64,000 nt of DNA from an uncultured Tenacibaculum sp. (lineage in GTDB: Bacteria; Bacteroidota; Bacteroidia; Flavobacteriales; Flavobacteriaceae). This document shows, piece after piece, positions 16,476 to 24,672 of this stretch. The stretch is taken from contig NZ_CANMAX010000006.1 of NCBI RefSeq assembly GCF_947495995.1, forward strand, positions 62,001 to 126,000, in the 5' to 3' direction. How positions within the stretch are numbered: the first letter of the stretch is position 1; every line of letters begins with the position of its first letter. Below the pieces are notes generated by a model. The model saw only the letters and a program-made list of their open reading frames with translations. It was not told the DNA's origin and did not search any database. Position numbers and translations under genes: made by a program.

Positions 16476-16483
16476 TATCTTTG
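16476..16483 (+). promoter_or_regulatory. -7 element of the marR-fadNAE promoter
   Basis: TATCTTTG matches TAnnTTTG and is followed only 10 bases later by the ATG at 16494. The expected transcription start, about 4-7 bases after the box, would leave almost no leader. Confidence 0.6.
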
Positions 16484-16493
16484 AAACTGTTAT

Positions 16494-16952
16494 ATGGATA
16501 AAAGTAAATCAATAGATCATCAATTACGTGCTACATGGCAAGCTGTAGCTAAGATGTATAATGAACAAGCCTCTAAACATGATAGTACGATGGCCATGGC
16601 TTTTGTATTATTAAATATTGATTACGAAGAAGGAACTCCTTCTACTTCTCTTGGACCAATGATGGGAATGGAACCTACTAGTCTTTCTAGAATTTTAAAA
16701 TCAATGGAAGACAAAGGTTTAATTACAAGAACAAAAAACCCAGAAGATGGTAGAAGCGTAATTATAAAGTTAACTGAGTTCGGTAAAGAAAAACGTGAAA
16801 TATCTAAAGGTCATGTTTATCAGTTCAACAACAAAGTAAGAGAGCGCTTAACAGATAAAGAAATTCAAAGTTTTTTTAAAGTAACAGAAATTATAAACAA
16901 GCTTATAGCTGAAAAAAAGATATACGGTGATATATCTTCTCAGGCTGTATAA
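16494..16952 (+). CDS. MarR family transcriptional regulator of the beta-oxidation operon
   Basis: This 152-residue winged-helix regulator has the MarR fold: N-terminal dimer helix (~8-35), DNA-recognition helix region LGPMMGMEPTSLSRILKSMEDKGLI (~52-78), the wing with TRTKNPEDGRSVIIKLTEFGKE (~78-102) and C-terminal dimer helices. The conserved DGRS wing motif is intact. It lies 21 bases upstream of fadN on the same strand, directly after two palindromic sites. It probably represses itself and the fad genes and releases DNA on binding a fatty acid or acyl-CoA; this is inference by analogy with other fatty-acid regulators. Confidence 0.9.
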   Translation: MDKSKSIDHQLRATWQAVAKMYNEQASKHDSTMAMAFVLLNIDYEEGTPSTSLGPMMGMEPTSLSRILKSMEDKGLITRTKNPEDGRSVIIKLTEFGKEKREISKGHVYQFNNKVRERLTDKEIQSFFKVTEIINKLIAEKKIYGDISSQAV

Positions 16953-16973
16953 AAATTCAAACCTATATAAGTA

Positions 16974-19382
16974 ATGAGCAAAAGAAGAATTAAAAAGGTA
17001 GCGATTATTGGATCAGGTATCATGGGATCTGGTATCGCTTGTCACTTTGCTAACATCGGTGTTGATGTATTACTTTTGGACATTGTACCAAGAGAATTAA
17101 CAGACAAAGAGAAAGCAAAAGGATTAACTCTAGAAGATAAAGTTGTTCGTAATCGTTTAGTAAACGATGCTTTAACGGCTTCACTAAAATCTAAACCGTC
17201 CCCTATCTACAACAAAAAGTTTGCTGATAGAATTACTACAGGTAATATTGATGACGATTTACATTTAATCAAAGATGTTGATTGGGTAATGGAAGTTGTT
17301 GTTGAACGTTTAGACATTAAACAAAGTGTATTCGAAAAAGTAGAAAAATATCGTACTCCTGGTACTATTATTTCTTCAAATACTTCTGGTATTCCTATCA
17401 AATTCATGAATGAAGGAAGAAGCGAAGATTTCAGAAAACACTTTGCGGTAACTCACTTCTTTAACCCACCTCGTTACTTAAAATTATTCGAAGTTGTTCC
17501 TGGACCAGATTGTAAGCAAGAAGTTACTGACTTCTTAATGGAATATGGAGATAAGTTCTTAGGAAAAACTTCTGTATTAGCTAAAGATACTCCTGCTTTT
17601 ATTGGAAACCGTATTGGAATTTTCGGAATCCAATCGTTATTCCACCAAGTAAAAGAATTAGGTTTAACAGTAGAAGAAGTTGATAAATTAACAGGACCAG
17701 TAATCGGTCGTCCAAAATCAGCTACTTTCCGTACTGTAGATGTTGTAGGTTTAGATACATTAGTACACGTTGCTAATGGAATTTATGATAATTGTCCAGA
17801 CGACGAAGCTCACGACTTATTTAAATTACCAGATTTCATCAACACAATGATGGAAAATAAATGGTTAGGTAGTAAAACAAAACAAGGTTTCTACAAGAAG
17901 TCTGTAAATGCTGAAGGAAAGAAAGAAATCTTAACGTTAGATTTAGATACGATGGAATATCGTTCTAAAAAGCGTGCTAAGTTTGCTACTCTTGAATTAA
18001 CTAAAACTATAGATAAGCCAATTGATCGTTTTAAAGTATTAGTTGGTGGTAAAGATAAAGCTGGAGAATTCTACCGTAAGAACTTTGCTGCAATGTTTGC
18101 TTATGTTCAAAATAGAATTCCAGAAATTTCTGACGAATTATATAGAATTGATGATGCCATGAAAGCTGGTTTCGGTTGGGAAAATGGACCATTCGAAATT
18201 TGGGATGCTGTTGGAGTTGAGAAAGGTATCGAATTAATGAAAGCTGAAGGAAAAGAGCCTGCTGCTTGGGTTACTGAAATGGTAGCAAAAGGAGAAACTG
18301 CTTTCTATACTGTAAAAGATGGAGCTACATATTATTATGATGTAAATGAAAAAGCTCAGGTTAAAAAGCCTGGTCAAGATGCATTTATCATCTTAGATAA
18401 CATTAGAAAATCTAAAGAAGTATTCAAAAACTCTGGTGTTGTAATTGAAGATTTAGGAGACGGTATCTTAAACTGTGAATTCCAATCTAAAATGAACACA
18501 ATTGGTGGAGATGTTTTAGCTGGATTAAACAAAGCTGTTGACTTAGCTGAAAAAGACTTCGAAGGATTGGTTGTTGGTAACCAAGGAGCAAACTTCTCTG
18601 TAGGAGCAAACATCGGAATGATCTTTATGATGGCTGTTGAGCAAGAGTACGATGAATTAAACATGGCTATTAAGTATTTCCAAGATACGATGATGCGTAT
18701 GCGTTATTCATCTATTCCTGTTATCGCTGCTCCTCACGGAATGGCTTTAGGTGGAGGATGTGAATTATCATTACATGCTGACAAAGTTGTTGCTGCTGCT
18801 GAAACATACATGGGATTAGTAGAATTCGGTGTTGGAGTTATCCCTGGTGGAGGTGGTTCTAAAGAAATGACTTTAAGAGCTTCTGATACTTTCCGTAAAG
18901 GAGATGTTCAATTAAATGTTCTTCAAGAGTATTTCTTAACTATCGGTATGGCTAAAGTATCTACTTCTGCTTACGAAGCATTTGATTTAGGTTTATTACA
19001 ACAAGGAAAAGATGTTGTGGTTGTAAACAGAGATCGTCAAATCGCTGAAGCTAAGAAGCATGCATTATTATTAGCTGACGCAGGATATACTCAACCAGTA
19101 AACCGTAACGATGTACTAGTTCTTGGTAAACAAGCATTAGGTGCATTTATGGTAGCTACTGATTCTATGCAAGCAAGTAGATTCATTTCAGAACACGATC
19201 AAAAGATTGCAAACAAACTAGCTTATGTAATGGCTGGTGGAGATTTATCAGAACCAACAAAAGTTTCTGAACAGTATTTATTAGACGTCGAGCGTGAAGC
19301 GTTCTTAAGTCTAACTACAGAACGTAAAACATTAGAGCGTATTCAGCACATGTTAAAAACTGGTAAACCATTAAGAAACTAA
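16974..19382 (+). CDS. fadN: 3-hydroxyacyl-CoA dehydrogenase / enoyl-CoA hydratase, FadN type
   Basis: This 802-residue bifunctional enzyme performs the hydration and NAD-dependent oxidation steps of fatty-acid beta-oxidation. The dehydrogenase part comes first: the Rossmann motif GSGIMGSGIACHFA at ~12-25, the catalytic region THFFNPPRYLKLFEVV, and the C-terminal dimer domain (~190-420). The crotonase part follows (~490-720), with the oxyanion/acid segment LGGGCELSLHAD and YMGLVEFGVGVIPGGGG. This order is the reverse of E. coli FadB and matches Bacillus FadN (about 790 residues). Neighbouring fadA and fadE follow within 3 and 27 bases, the same gene order as Bacillus fadNAE. All key motifs look intact. 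Confidence 0.95.
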   Translation: MSKRRIKKVAIIGSGIMGSGIACHFANIGVDVLLLDIVPRELTDKEKAKGLTLEDKVVRNRLVNDALTASLKSKPSPIYNKKFADRITTGNIDDDLHLIKDVDWVMEVVVERLDIKQSVFEKVEKYRTPGTIISSNTSGIPIKFMNEGRSEDFRKHFAVTHFFNPPRYLKLFEVVPGPDCKQEVTDFLMEYGDKFLGKTSVLAKDTPAFIGNRIGIFGIQSLFHQVKELGLTVEEVDKLTGPVIGRPKSATFRTVDVVGLDTLVHVANGIYDNCPDDEAHDLFKLPDFINTMMENKWLGSKTKQGFYKKSVNAEGKKEILTLDLDTMEYRSKKRAKFATLELTKTIDKPIDRFKVLVGGKDKAGEFYRKNFAAMFAYVQNRIPEISDELYRIDDAMKAGFGWENGPFEIWDAVGVEKGIELMKAEGKEPAAWVTEMVAKGETAFYTVKDGATYYYDVNEKAQVKKPGQDAFIILDNIRKSKEVFKNSGVVIEDLGDGILNCEFQSKMNTIGGDVLAGLNKAVDLAEKDFEGLVVGNQGANFSVGANIGMIFMMAVEQEYDELNMAIKYFQDTMMRMRYSSIPVIAAPHGMALGGGCELSLHADKVVAAAETYMGLVEFGVGVIPGGGGSKEMTLRASDTFRKGDVQLNVLQEYFLTIGMAKVSTSAYEAFDLGLLQQGKDVVVVNRDRQIAEAKKHALLLADAGYTQPVNRNDVLVLGKQALGAFMVATDSMQASRFISEHDQKIANKLAYVMAGGDLSEPTKVSEQYLLDVEREAFLSLTTERKTLERIQHMLKTGKPLRN

Positions 19383-19385
19383 ACA

Positions 19386-20576
19386 ATGAAAACAGCATAT
19401 ATAGTAAAAGGATATAGAACTGCCGTAGGAAAGTCAAAAAGAGGTGGTTTTAGATTTAAAAGAGCAGATGAATTAGCTGCTGAGACAATTCAACACCTAA
19501 TGAAAAACCTTCCTGAGTTTGACGTTAAGCGTATTGATGATGTAATTGTGGGAAATGCTATGCCAGAAGGATCTCAAGGATTAAACATGGCTCGTATCAT
19601 TTCATTAATAGGATTAAATTCTGTTGATGTACCTGGTGTTACTGTAAACCGTTTTTGTTCTTCAGGATTAGAAACTATTGGTATGGCTGTAGCAAAAATT
19701 CAATCAGGAATGGCTGAGTGTATTATTGCTGGTGGTGCTGAAAGTATGACTTCTGTACCAATGACTGGTTTCAAACCTGAATTAAATTATAATATCGTAA
19801 ACGCTGGTCACGAAGATTATTACTGGGGAATGGGAAATACTGCTGAAGCTGTTGCTCAAGAGTATAAAATTTCTCGTGAAGATCAAGATGAGTTTGCTTT
19901 AAATTCTCACTTAAAAGCATTAAAAGCACAATCTGAAGATCGTTTTCAAGATCAAATCGTTCCTATCGAAGTAGAAGAAACATATATCGATGGTAAAGGA
20001 AAAAAAGCGACACGTAAATTTACTGTAACTAAAGATGAAGGTCCTCGTAAAGGATCTACTATCGAAGGTTTACAAAGATTACGTCCAGTATTTGCTGCTA
20101 ACGGATCTGTTACTGCTGGTAACTCTTCTCAAACAAGTGATGGAGCTGCTTTCGTAATGGTAATGAGTGAAGATATGGTGAAAGAATTAAACCTTGAACC
20201 AATTGCTCGTATGGTAAGTTATGCTGCTGCTGGTGTTCCTCCAAGAATTATGGGAATCGGACCTGTTGCTGCTATTCCAAAAGCATTAAAGCAAGCTGGA
20301 TTACAACAAAACGATATTGACTTAATTGAGTTAAACGAAGCTTTTGCTTCTCAATCATTAGCTGTAATTAGAGAATTAGGCTTAAATCCAGATATAATCA
20401 ACGTAAATGGTGGAGCTATTGCTTTAGGTCATCCATTAGGGTGTACAGGAGCGAAGTTATCTGTTCAATTATTCGACGAAATGCGTAAGCGTGAAATGAA
20501 GAATAAGTACGGAATGGTAACTATGTGTGTAGGTACTGGACAGGGTGCTGCTGGTATTTTTGAATTCTTAAACTAA
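19386..20576 (+). CDS. fadA: Acetyl-CoA C-acyltransferase (3-ketoacyl-CoA thiolase)
   Basis: This 396-residue thiolase cleaves 3-ketoacyl-CoA with CoA to release acetyl-CoA, the last step of each beta-oxidation cycle. The acyl-enzyme cysteine is C91 in VNRFCSSGLETIG, the catalytic histidine is H349 in GGAIALGHPLGCTGA, and the second cysteine is C381 in TMCVGTGQGAAG. The length is normal for the degradative thiolases. It starts 3 bases after fadN and forms the trifunctional beta-oxidation module with it. Domains are complete and no oddity was seen. Confidence 0.95.
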   Translation: MKTAYIVKGYRTAVGKSKRGGFRFKRADELAAETIQHLMKNLPEFDVKRIDDVIVGNAMPEGSQGLNMARIISLIGLNSVDVPGVTVNRFCSSGLETIGMAVAKIQSGMAECIIAGGAESMTSVPMTGFKPELNYNIVNAGHEDYYWGMGNTAEAVAQEYKISREDQDEFALNSHLKALKAQSEDRFQDQIVPIEVEETYIDGKGKKATRKFTVTKDEGPRKGSTIEGLQRLRPVFAANGSVTAGNSSQTSDGAAFVMVMSEDMVKELNLEPIARMVSYAAAGVPPRIMGIGPVAAIPKALKQAGLQQNDIDLIELNEAFASQSLAVIRELGLNPDIINVNGGAIALGHPLGCTGAKLSVQLFDEMRKREMKNKYGMVTMCVGTGQGAAGIFEFLN

Positions 20577-20603
20577 CGTAACAAAAAATTATAATACAAA
20601 AAG

Positions 20604-22415
20604 ATGGCTGAAACATTAAATAAAGACATTTTACGAGGAGGACAGTTCTTAGTAAAAGAAACTCAATGTGAAGATATATTTACTCCTGAAGATTTTACTG
20701 AGGAGCAAACAATGATGAGAGATGCGGTTATCGAATTTAACGACCGTGAAATTATTCCTCATAAGACTCGTTTCGAGGCTAAAGATTATGCATTAACTGA
20801 AGAAACTATGCGTAAAGCAGGTGAATTAGGTTTCTTAGGTGTTGCTGTTCCTGAAGCTTATGGAGGATTAGGAATGGGATTTGTTTCTACTATGTTAACA
20901 TGTGATTACATTTCTAGTGGAACTGGATCTTTTAGTACTGCTTTTGGTGCTCACACTGGTATTGGTACTATGCCAATTACTTTATACGGAACAGAAGAGC
21001 AAAAGCAAAAATTTGTTCCTGCTTTAGCTATGGGTGAGCGTTTTGGTGCTTACTGTTTAACTGAGCCAGGTGCAGGTTCTGATGCTAACTCTGGTAAGAC
21101 TACTGCTGAGTTAACTGAAGACGGAAAACATTATAAGATTAACGGACAAAAAATGTGGATTTCTAACGCAGGTTTTGCTGAGGTTTTCATCGTTTTTGCT
21201 CGTATCGAAGATGATAAAAATATTACTGGATTTATCTTAGAATATGATAAAGACAATCCTAACGGAGTAACTTTAGGTGAAGAAGAGCACAAATTAGGTA
21301 TTAGAGCTTCTTCTACACGTCAGGTATTCTTTAACGACACATTAGTTCCAGTTGAAAATATGTTATCTGAGCGTGGTGGTGGATTTAAGATCGCGATGAA
21401 CGCATTAAACGTTGGTCGTATTAAATTAGCTGCTGCTTGTTTAGATTCTCAAAGAAGAGTTATTACTGAAGCTGTAAAATATGCTAACGAGCGTAAGCAA
21501 TTTAAAACTCCAATTGGTGAGTTTGGCGCTATCAAATCTAAGTTAGCTGAAATGGCAACTAGCGCTTACGTTGGTGAGTCTGCTTCTTATAGAGCTGCTA
21601 AAAACATTGAAGATAGAATCACTATCCGTGAATCTGAAGGAAACACGCATCAAGAAGCTGAATTAAAAGGTGTTGAAGAATATGCTATCGAATGTTCTAT
21701 CTTAAAAGTTGCAGTTTCTGAAGATATCCAAAACTGTGCTGACGAAGGAATTCAAATCTTTGGGGGTATGGGATTCTCTGAAGAAACTCCAATGGAATCT
21801 GCATGGAGAGATGCTCGTATTGCTCGTATCTATGAAGGTACTAACGAAATTAACAGATTACTTTCTGTTGGAATGTTAGTTAAGAAGGCAATGAAAGGTC
21901 ACGTAGATTTATTAGGACCAGCAACTGCTGTTGGTAATGAATTAATGGGTATTCCTTCTTTCGATGTTCCAGATTTTTCTGAGTTATTCTCTGAAGAAAA
22001 AGATTTAATCGGAAGATTAAAGAAAGTATTCTTAATGGTAGCTGGTGCTGCATTACAAAAGTTCGGTCCAGATTTAGAAAAGCACCAACAGTTATTAACT
22101 GCTGCTTCTAACATCTTAATCGAAATCTACATGGCAGAATCTGGTATCTTAAGAACTGAGAAAAACGTTAAGCGTTTTGGTGAAGATGCACAAAAAGAGC
22201 AAATCGCTATGGCTAAATTATATTTATATAACGCTGTAGAAATTATTACTCAAAGTGCTAGAGAAGGAATCGTTTCTTTCGCTGAAGGTGATGAGCAACG
22301 TATGATGTTAATGGGACTTAAGCGTTTCACTAAATATACAAACTACCCTAACGTAGTTGAGTTACGCAATACTATTGCAGAAAAATTAAAAGCAGAAAAC
22401 AAATACTGCTTCTAA
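20604..22415 (+). CDS. fadE: Acyl-CoA dehydrogenase, FadE (Bacillus-type, long form)
   Basis: This 603-residue FAD enzyme oxidises acyl-CoA to trans-2-enoyl-CoA, the first step of beta-oxidation. The N- and middle domains are clear: LGFLGVAVPEAYGGLGM (~75-92), FGAYCLTEPGAGSDA (~147-161) and KMWISNAGFAEVFIVFARI (~181-199). The catalytic glutamate is E411 in IARIYEGTNEINRL. After the normal ~400-residue core there is a ~170-residue C-terminal helical extension, as in Bacillus FadE (about 594 residues). It is the last gene of the marR-fadNAE unit; a strong terminator follows 68 bases later. Electrons presumably pass to ETF encoded elsewhere. Confidence 0.94.
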   Translation: MAETLNKDILRGGQFLVKETQCEDIFTPEDFTEEQTMMRDAVIEFNDREIIPHKTRFEAKDYALTEETMRKAGELGFLGVAVPEAYGGLGMGFVSTMLTCDYISSGTGSFSTAFGAHTGIGTMPITLYGTEEQKQKFVPALAMGERFGAYCLTEPGAGSDANSGKTTAELTEDGKHYKINGQKMWISNAGFAEVFIVFARIEDDKNITGFILEYDKDNPNGVTLGEEEHKLGIRASSTRQVFFNDTLVPVENMLSERGGGFKIAMNALNVGRIKLAAACLDSQRRVITEAVKYANERKQFKTPIGEFGAIKSKLAEMATSAYVGESASYRAAKNIEDRITIRESEGNTHQEAELKGVEEYAIECSILKVAVSEDIQNCADEGIQIFGGMGFSEETPMESAWRDARIARIYEGTNEINRLLSVGMLVKKAMKGHVDLLGPATAVGNELMGIPSFDVPDFSELFSEEKDLIGRLKKVFLMVAGAALQKFGPDLEKHQQLLTAASNILIEIYMAESGILRTEKNVKRFGEDAQKEQIAMAKLYLYNAVEIITQSAREGIVSFAEGDEQRMMLMGLKRFTKYTNYPNVVELRNTIAEKLKAENKYCF

Positions 22416-22482
22416 CAATATTAGCCTTCGGGCTTAACAATTTCTTCAACTTTTATAGGTTTTAGAATTTAGTTGTTTGTTT

Positions 22483-22517
22483 AAAGATCACTAATTTTAC
22501 TTAGTGATCTTTTTTTG
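22483..22517 (+). terminator. Terminator of the fad operon
   Basis: A 12-bp perfect stem (22483-22494 with 22501-22512) with a six-base loop runs straight into a T tract ending near 22517. Confidence 0.88.
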
Positions 22518-22548
22518 TTTTTATATTTTAACAACTTCTTTGAAAAAC

Positions 22549-22556
22549 TATATTTG
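22549..22556 (+). promoter_or_regulatory. -7 element upstream of the first AraC-type gene
   Basis: TATATTTG matches TAnnTTTG and lies 27 bases upstream of the TTG start at 22584. It supports that start codon. Confidence 0.5.
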
Positions 22557-22583
22557 CTTTAATTTCATTTAAAAACAAACAAA

Positions 22584-23720
22584 TTGCAAGACTTCTTCCT
22601 ATTTATAATTTATTCTGGAATTACACTAAATCTTTTATTGATTCTTCTTGTTATAAATAGGTTTAAAAAGCAATTTTCAAATCAGATATTAGTATTCATA
22701 TTAGTATGCTTACTTATTTTGTTTTTAACTTATGCTTCTTCATATATTAAAAGTGATCACATTAGTGCTATAATACTTCCTCTAGGGGCTATTATATATA
22801 TGGCTTTAGGTCCATTACTCTTAAATTATGTACAAGCCATTTATAGTAAAATCACTATCCAAAAAGTGATTAAAGATTTAATTCCTTTCTTTATTGGATT
22901 GCTAACGTTTACATTACCTAGTTATATTCTTAAAGATCCAACAAATGAACAAGGATTTAATTATGCTACTTTAATCTATATAATTCCTTTTTTAGGTTCT
23001 ATATACTTTATTTACTGTTTGTACAATTGCTATAAAACTTTAAAAAAATACAGAACTACACTTAAAAAAGATTACTCTTTTACAAAAAACATCGATTTAA
23101 AATGGTTTTCTATATGGGTGAATGGATTGGTCGTTTTATTAATAATTGATTTGATTTGCGGTGGAATATTATTCGCTTATCCTTCTCTTCAACTGGTACT
23201 TTTTATTAATCTTTTGTACTTGACAGGATTAATTTGGTATATGGGATATTATGGATTAAATCAATCTCAAGTTTTTATAACAACTCAAGAAATAGAGAAA
23301 ACAGAAACTAAAGTAAACAACTCTTCTCCTACTCTAATTCAATCTGATGAGTTTATAGATTTAAAGAAAAAAATAAAGCAATTATTTGAAGAGAATCATA
23401 TATTTAAACAACAGAATTTAACACTGCGTGAAACAGCATCTACTCTTGAAATTTCAGATAAAAAACTTTCTAATTTTATTAATCAGCATCTAAAAACTAG
23501 TTTTTACGATTATATAAATTCATATCGAATTGAACATTTCAAAGAAAGAATTCGTAAAGGTGATTCTAATCAATTAACCTTGCTTGCCATTGCATACGAT
23601 TCTGGTTTTAATTCTAAAGCAACTTTTAATAGAGTATTTAAAAATTCAGAAGGAATAACTCCTCTTCAGTATAAAAAAAGTATCGAAAAAGGTATCACTG
23701 CTTCCAATGAGTCGATTTGA
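22584..23720 (+). CDS. Membrane-anchored AraC family transcriptional regulator
   Basis: This 378-residue protein has an N-terminal membrane domain with about seven TM helices (~4-230) joined by a linker (~235-265) to a C-terminal AraC-type double helix-turn-helix (~275-375). The domain shows LTLRETASTLEISDKKLSNFINQHLKTSFYDYINSYR and AIAYDSGFNSKATFNRVFKNSEGITPLQYKK, the standard AraC recognition pattern. The start is a TTG, placed just before the first hydrophobic segment and downstream of a -7 box. The regulator probably senses a membrane or extracytoplasmic signal. The CPBP protease gene follows after a 50-base gap and may be its target; a similar regulator lies at 26570. Confidence 0.88.
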   Translation: MQDFFLFIIYSGITLNLLLILLVINRFKKQFSNQILVFILVCLLILFLTYASSYIKSDHISAIILPLGAIIYMALGPLLLNYVQAIYSKITIQKVIKDLIPFFIGLLTFTLPSYILKDPTNEQGFNYATLIYIIPFLGSIYFIYCLYNCYKTLKKYRTTLKKDYSFTKNIDLKWFSIWVNGLVVLLIIDLICGGILFAYPSLQLVLFINLLYLTGLIWYMGYYGLNQSQVFITTQEIEKTETKVNNSSPTLIQSDEFIDLKKKIKQLFEENHIFKQQNLTLRETASTLEISDKKLSNFINQHLKTSFYDYINSYRIEHFKERIRKGDSNQLTLLAIAYDSGFNSKATFNRVFKNSEGITPLQYKKSIEKGITASNESI

Positions 23721-23770
23721 TTCTTGTTTATCAGTTGATTTGCTCAAAATTTTAAAAGAGTATCAACTTT

Positions 23771-24613
23771 ATGAACACTACAATTCAATCAAAAACAAAA
23801 CAGAAATCAGATCTCAAAAAGTCTTTAAATTACATTTTTTTAGTTCTTATTATTTCATGGACGGTAGGTTTTACTACGTATAATTTATTAGATAGTTCAT
23901 CTGGCATTATCGTTAGAGCTATAGCAGAATTATCAATTGCAATTATGCCTGCTTTGTTAGCCATAATAATTAATAAACGAGAAGGCGGAAATTGGAAATC
24001 GCTTAACTTTTTCAAGCCATCTGCCAAAGGAATATTCTTAGCAATCTTCATTCCTTTACTTTATGTAAGTATTGATTTCTTTATTCAAATTTCATTAGGA
24101 TTTCGAACTAGTCCTGATTGGTCTATTTTAGGAACTTTTCCTAAAAATATAGCGTTACTAATTTTTGGTTATTTAGCTATGACTATATTAGTAATGGGTG
24201 AAGAAATTGGATGGAGAGGTTATTTGCAAGACAAACTTTTTAATTCTTATGGGAAGTTTAAAGGTGTTTTTATACTTGGATTTGTATGGGGTATTTGGCA
24301 TTTACCTGCTGCATTACTTGGTTACAATTTTCAAGATTATCCTTACATAGAAGCTTTTGTTACTTATCCGCTTATATGTATCGCTTCATCAATAATTATT
24401 GCATACATCGGATTTAACAAACATTCAATATTTATTGCTGCTTTTTTTCATGCTGCCAACAATCATTTTAAAGTAACGGTATTATCTACTACCAAAGTAA
24501 TTGACAATTTCAATTTCATGTTGATTAGTAACTTTATTTGTATCGATTTAATTTTAATCTTCGGTTTCTTATACTGGAGAAAAATTAAGAAACAAGAGCA
24601 ATTAGAAAAATAG
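23771..24613 (+). CDS. CPBP family intramembrane glutamic/metal protease (Abi/Rce1-like)
   Basis: This 280-residue polytopic membrane protein has about eight TM helices. The CPBP/Abi motifs are present: GEEIGWRGYLQ (~143-153) supplies the paired glutamates and arginine, VWGIWHLPA (~176-184) supplies the first histidine motif, and FFHAANNH (~226-233) supplies the second. Family members include eukaryotic Rce1 and bacterial proteins tied to peptide maturation or immunity, but most have no known substrate. It follows the membrane AraC regulator on the same strand. No peptide or bacteriocin gene was found beside it, so the substrate is unknown. Confidence 0.88.
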   Translation: MNTTIQSKTKQKSDLKKSLNYIFLVLIISWTVGFTTYNLLDSSSGIIVRAIAELSIAIMPALLAIIINKREGGNWKSLNFFKPSAKGIFLAIFIPLLYVSIDFFIQISLGFRTSPDWSILGTFPKNIALLIFGYLAMTILVMGEEIGWRGYLQDKLFNSYGKFKGVFILGFVWGIWHLPAALLGYNFQDYPYIEAFVTYPLICIASSIIIAYIGFNKHSIFIAAFFHAANNHFKVTVLSTTKVIDNFNFMLISNFICIDLILIFGFLYWRKIKKQEQLEK

Positions 24614-24620
24614 CGTTACA

Positions 24621-24655
24621 AAAAAGCTCAATGAAGATCTCATTGAGCTTTTTAA
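24621..24655. terminator. Bidirectional terminator between the CPBP gene and the convergent secreted enzyme
   Basis: A 14-bp stem (24621-24634 with 24640-24653) with a five-base loop is flanked by A's on the left and T's on the right, so it can stop transcripts from both convergent genes. Confidence 0.88.
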
Positions 24656-24672
24656 TTAACATCTTATCTTAT

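Larger units (their letters stand above)
16023..16493. other. 471-base divergent intergenic region between the NatA-like gene and marR
   Basis: No gene or RNA was recognised here. The left end holds a candidate minus-strand -7 element (16066-16073, read TAAGTTTG) for the ABC exporter operon; another TAAGTTTG on the minus strand lies at 16294-16301. The right end holds two palindromic operator candidates and the marR promoter, listed separately. The middle (~16110-16400) is AT-rich and I see nothing in it. Confidence 0.6.

Noticed and set aside
22421-22436. AGCC-TTCG-GGCT hairpin after fadE
   Set aside because: Only four base pairs and no T tract; the strong terminator at 22483 is the likely end.
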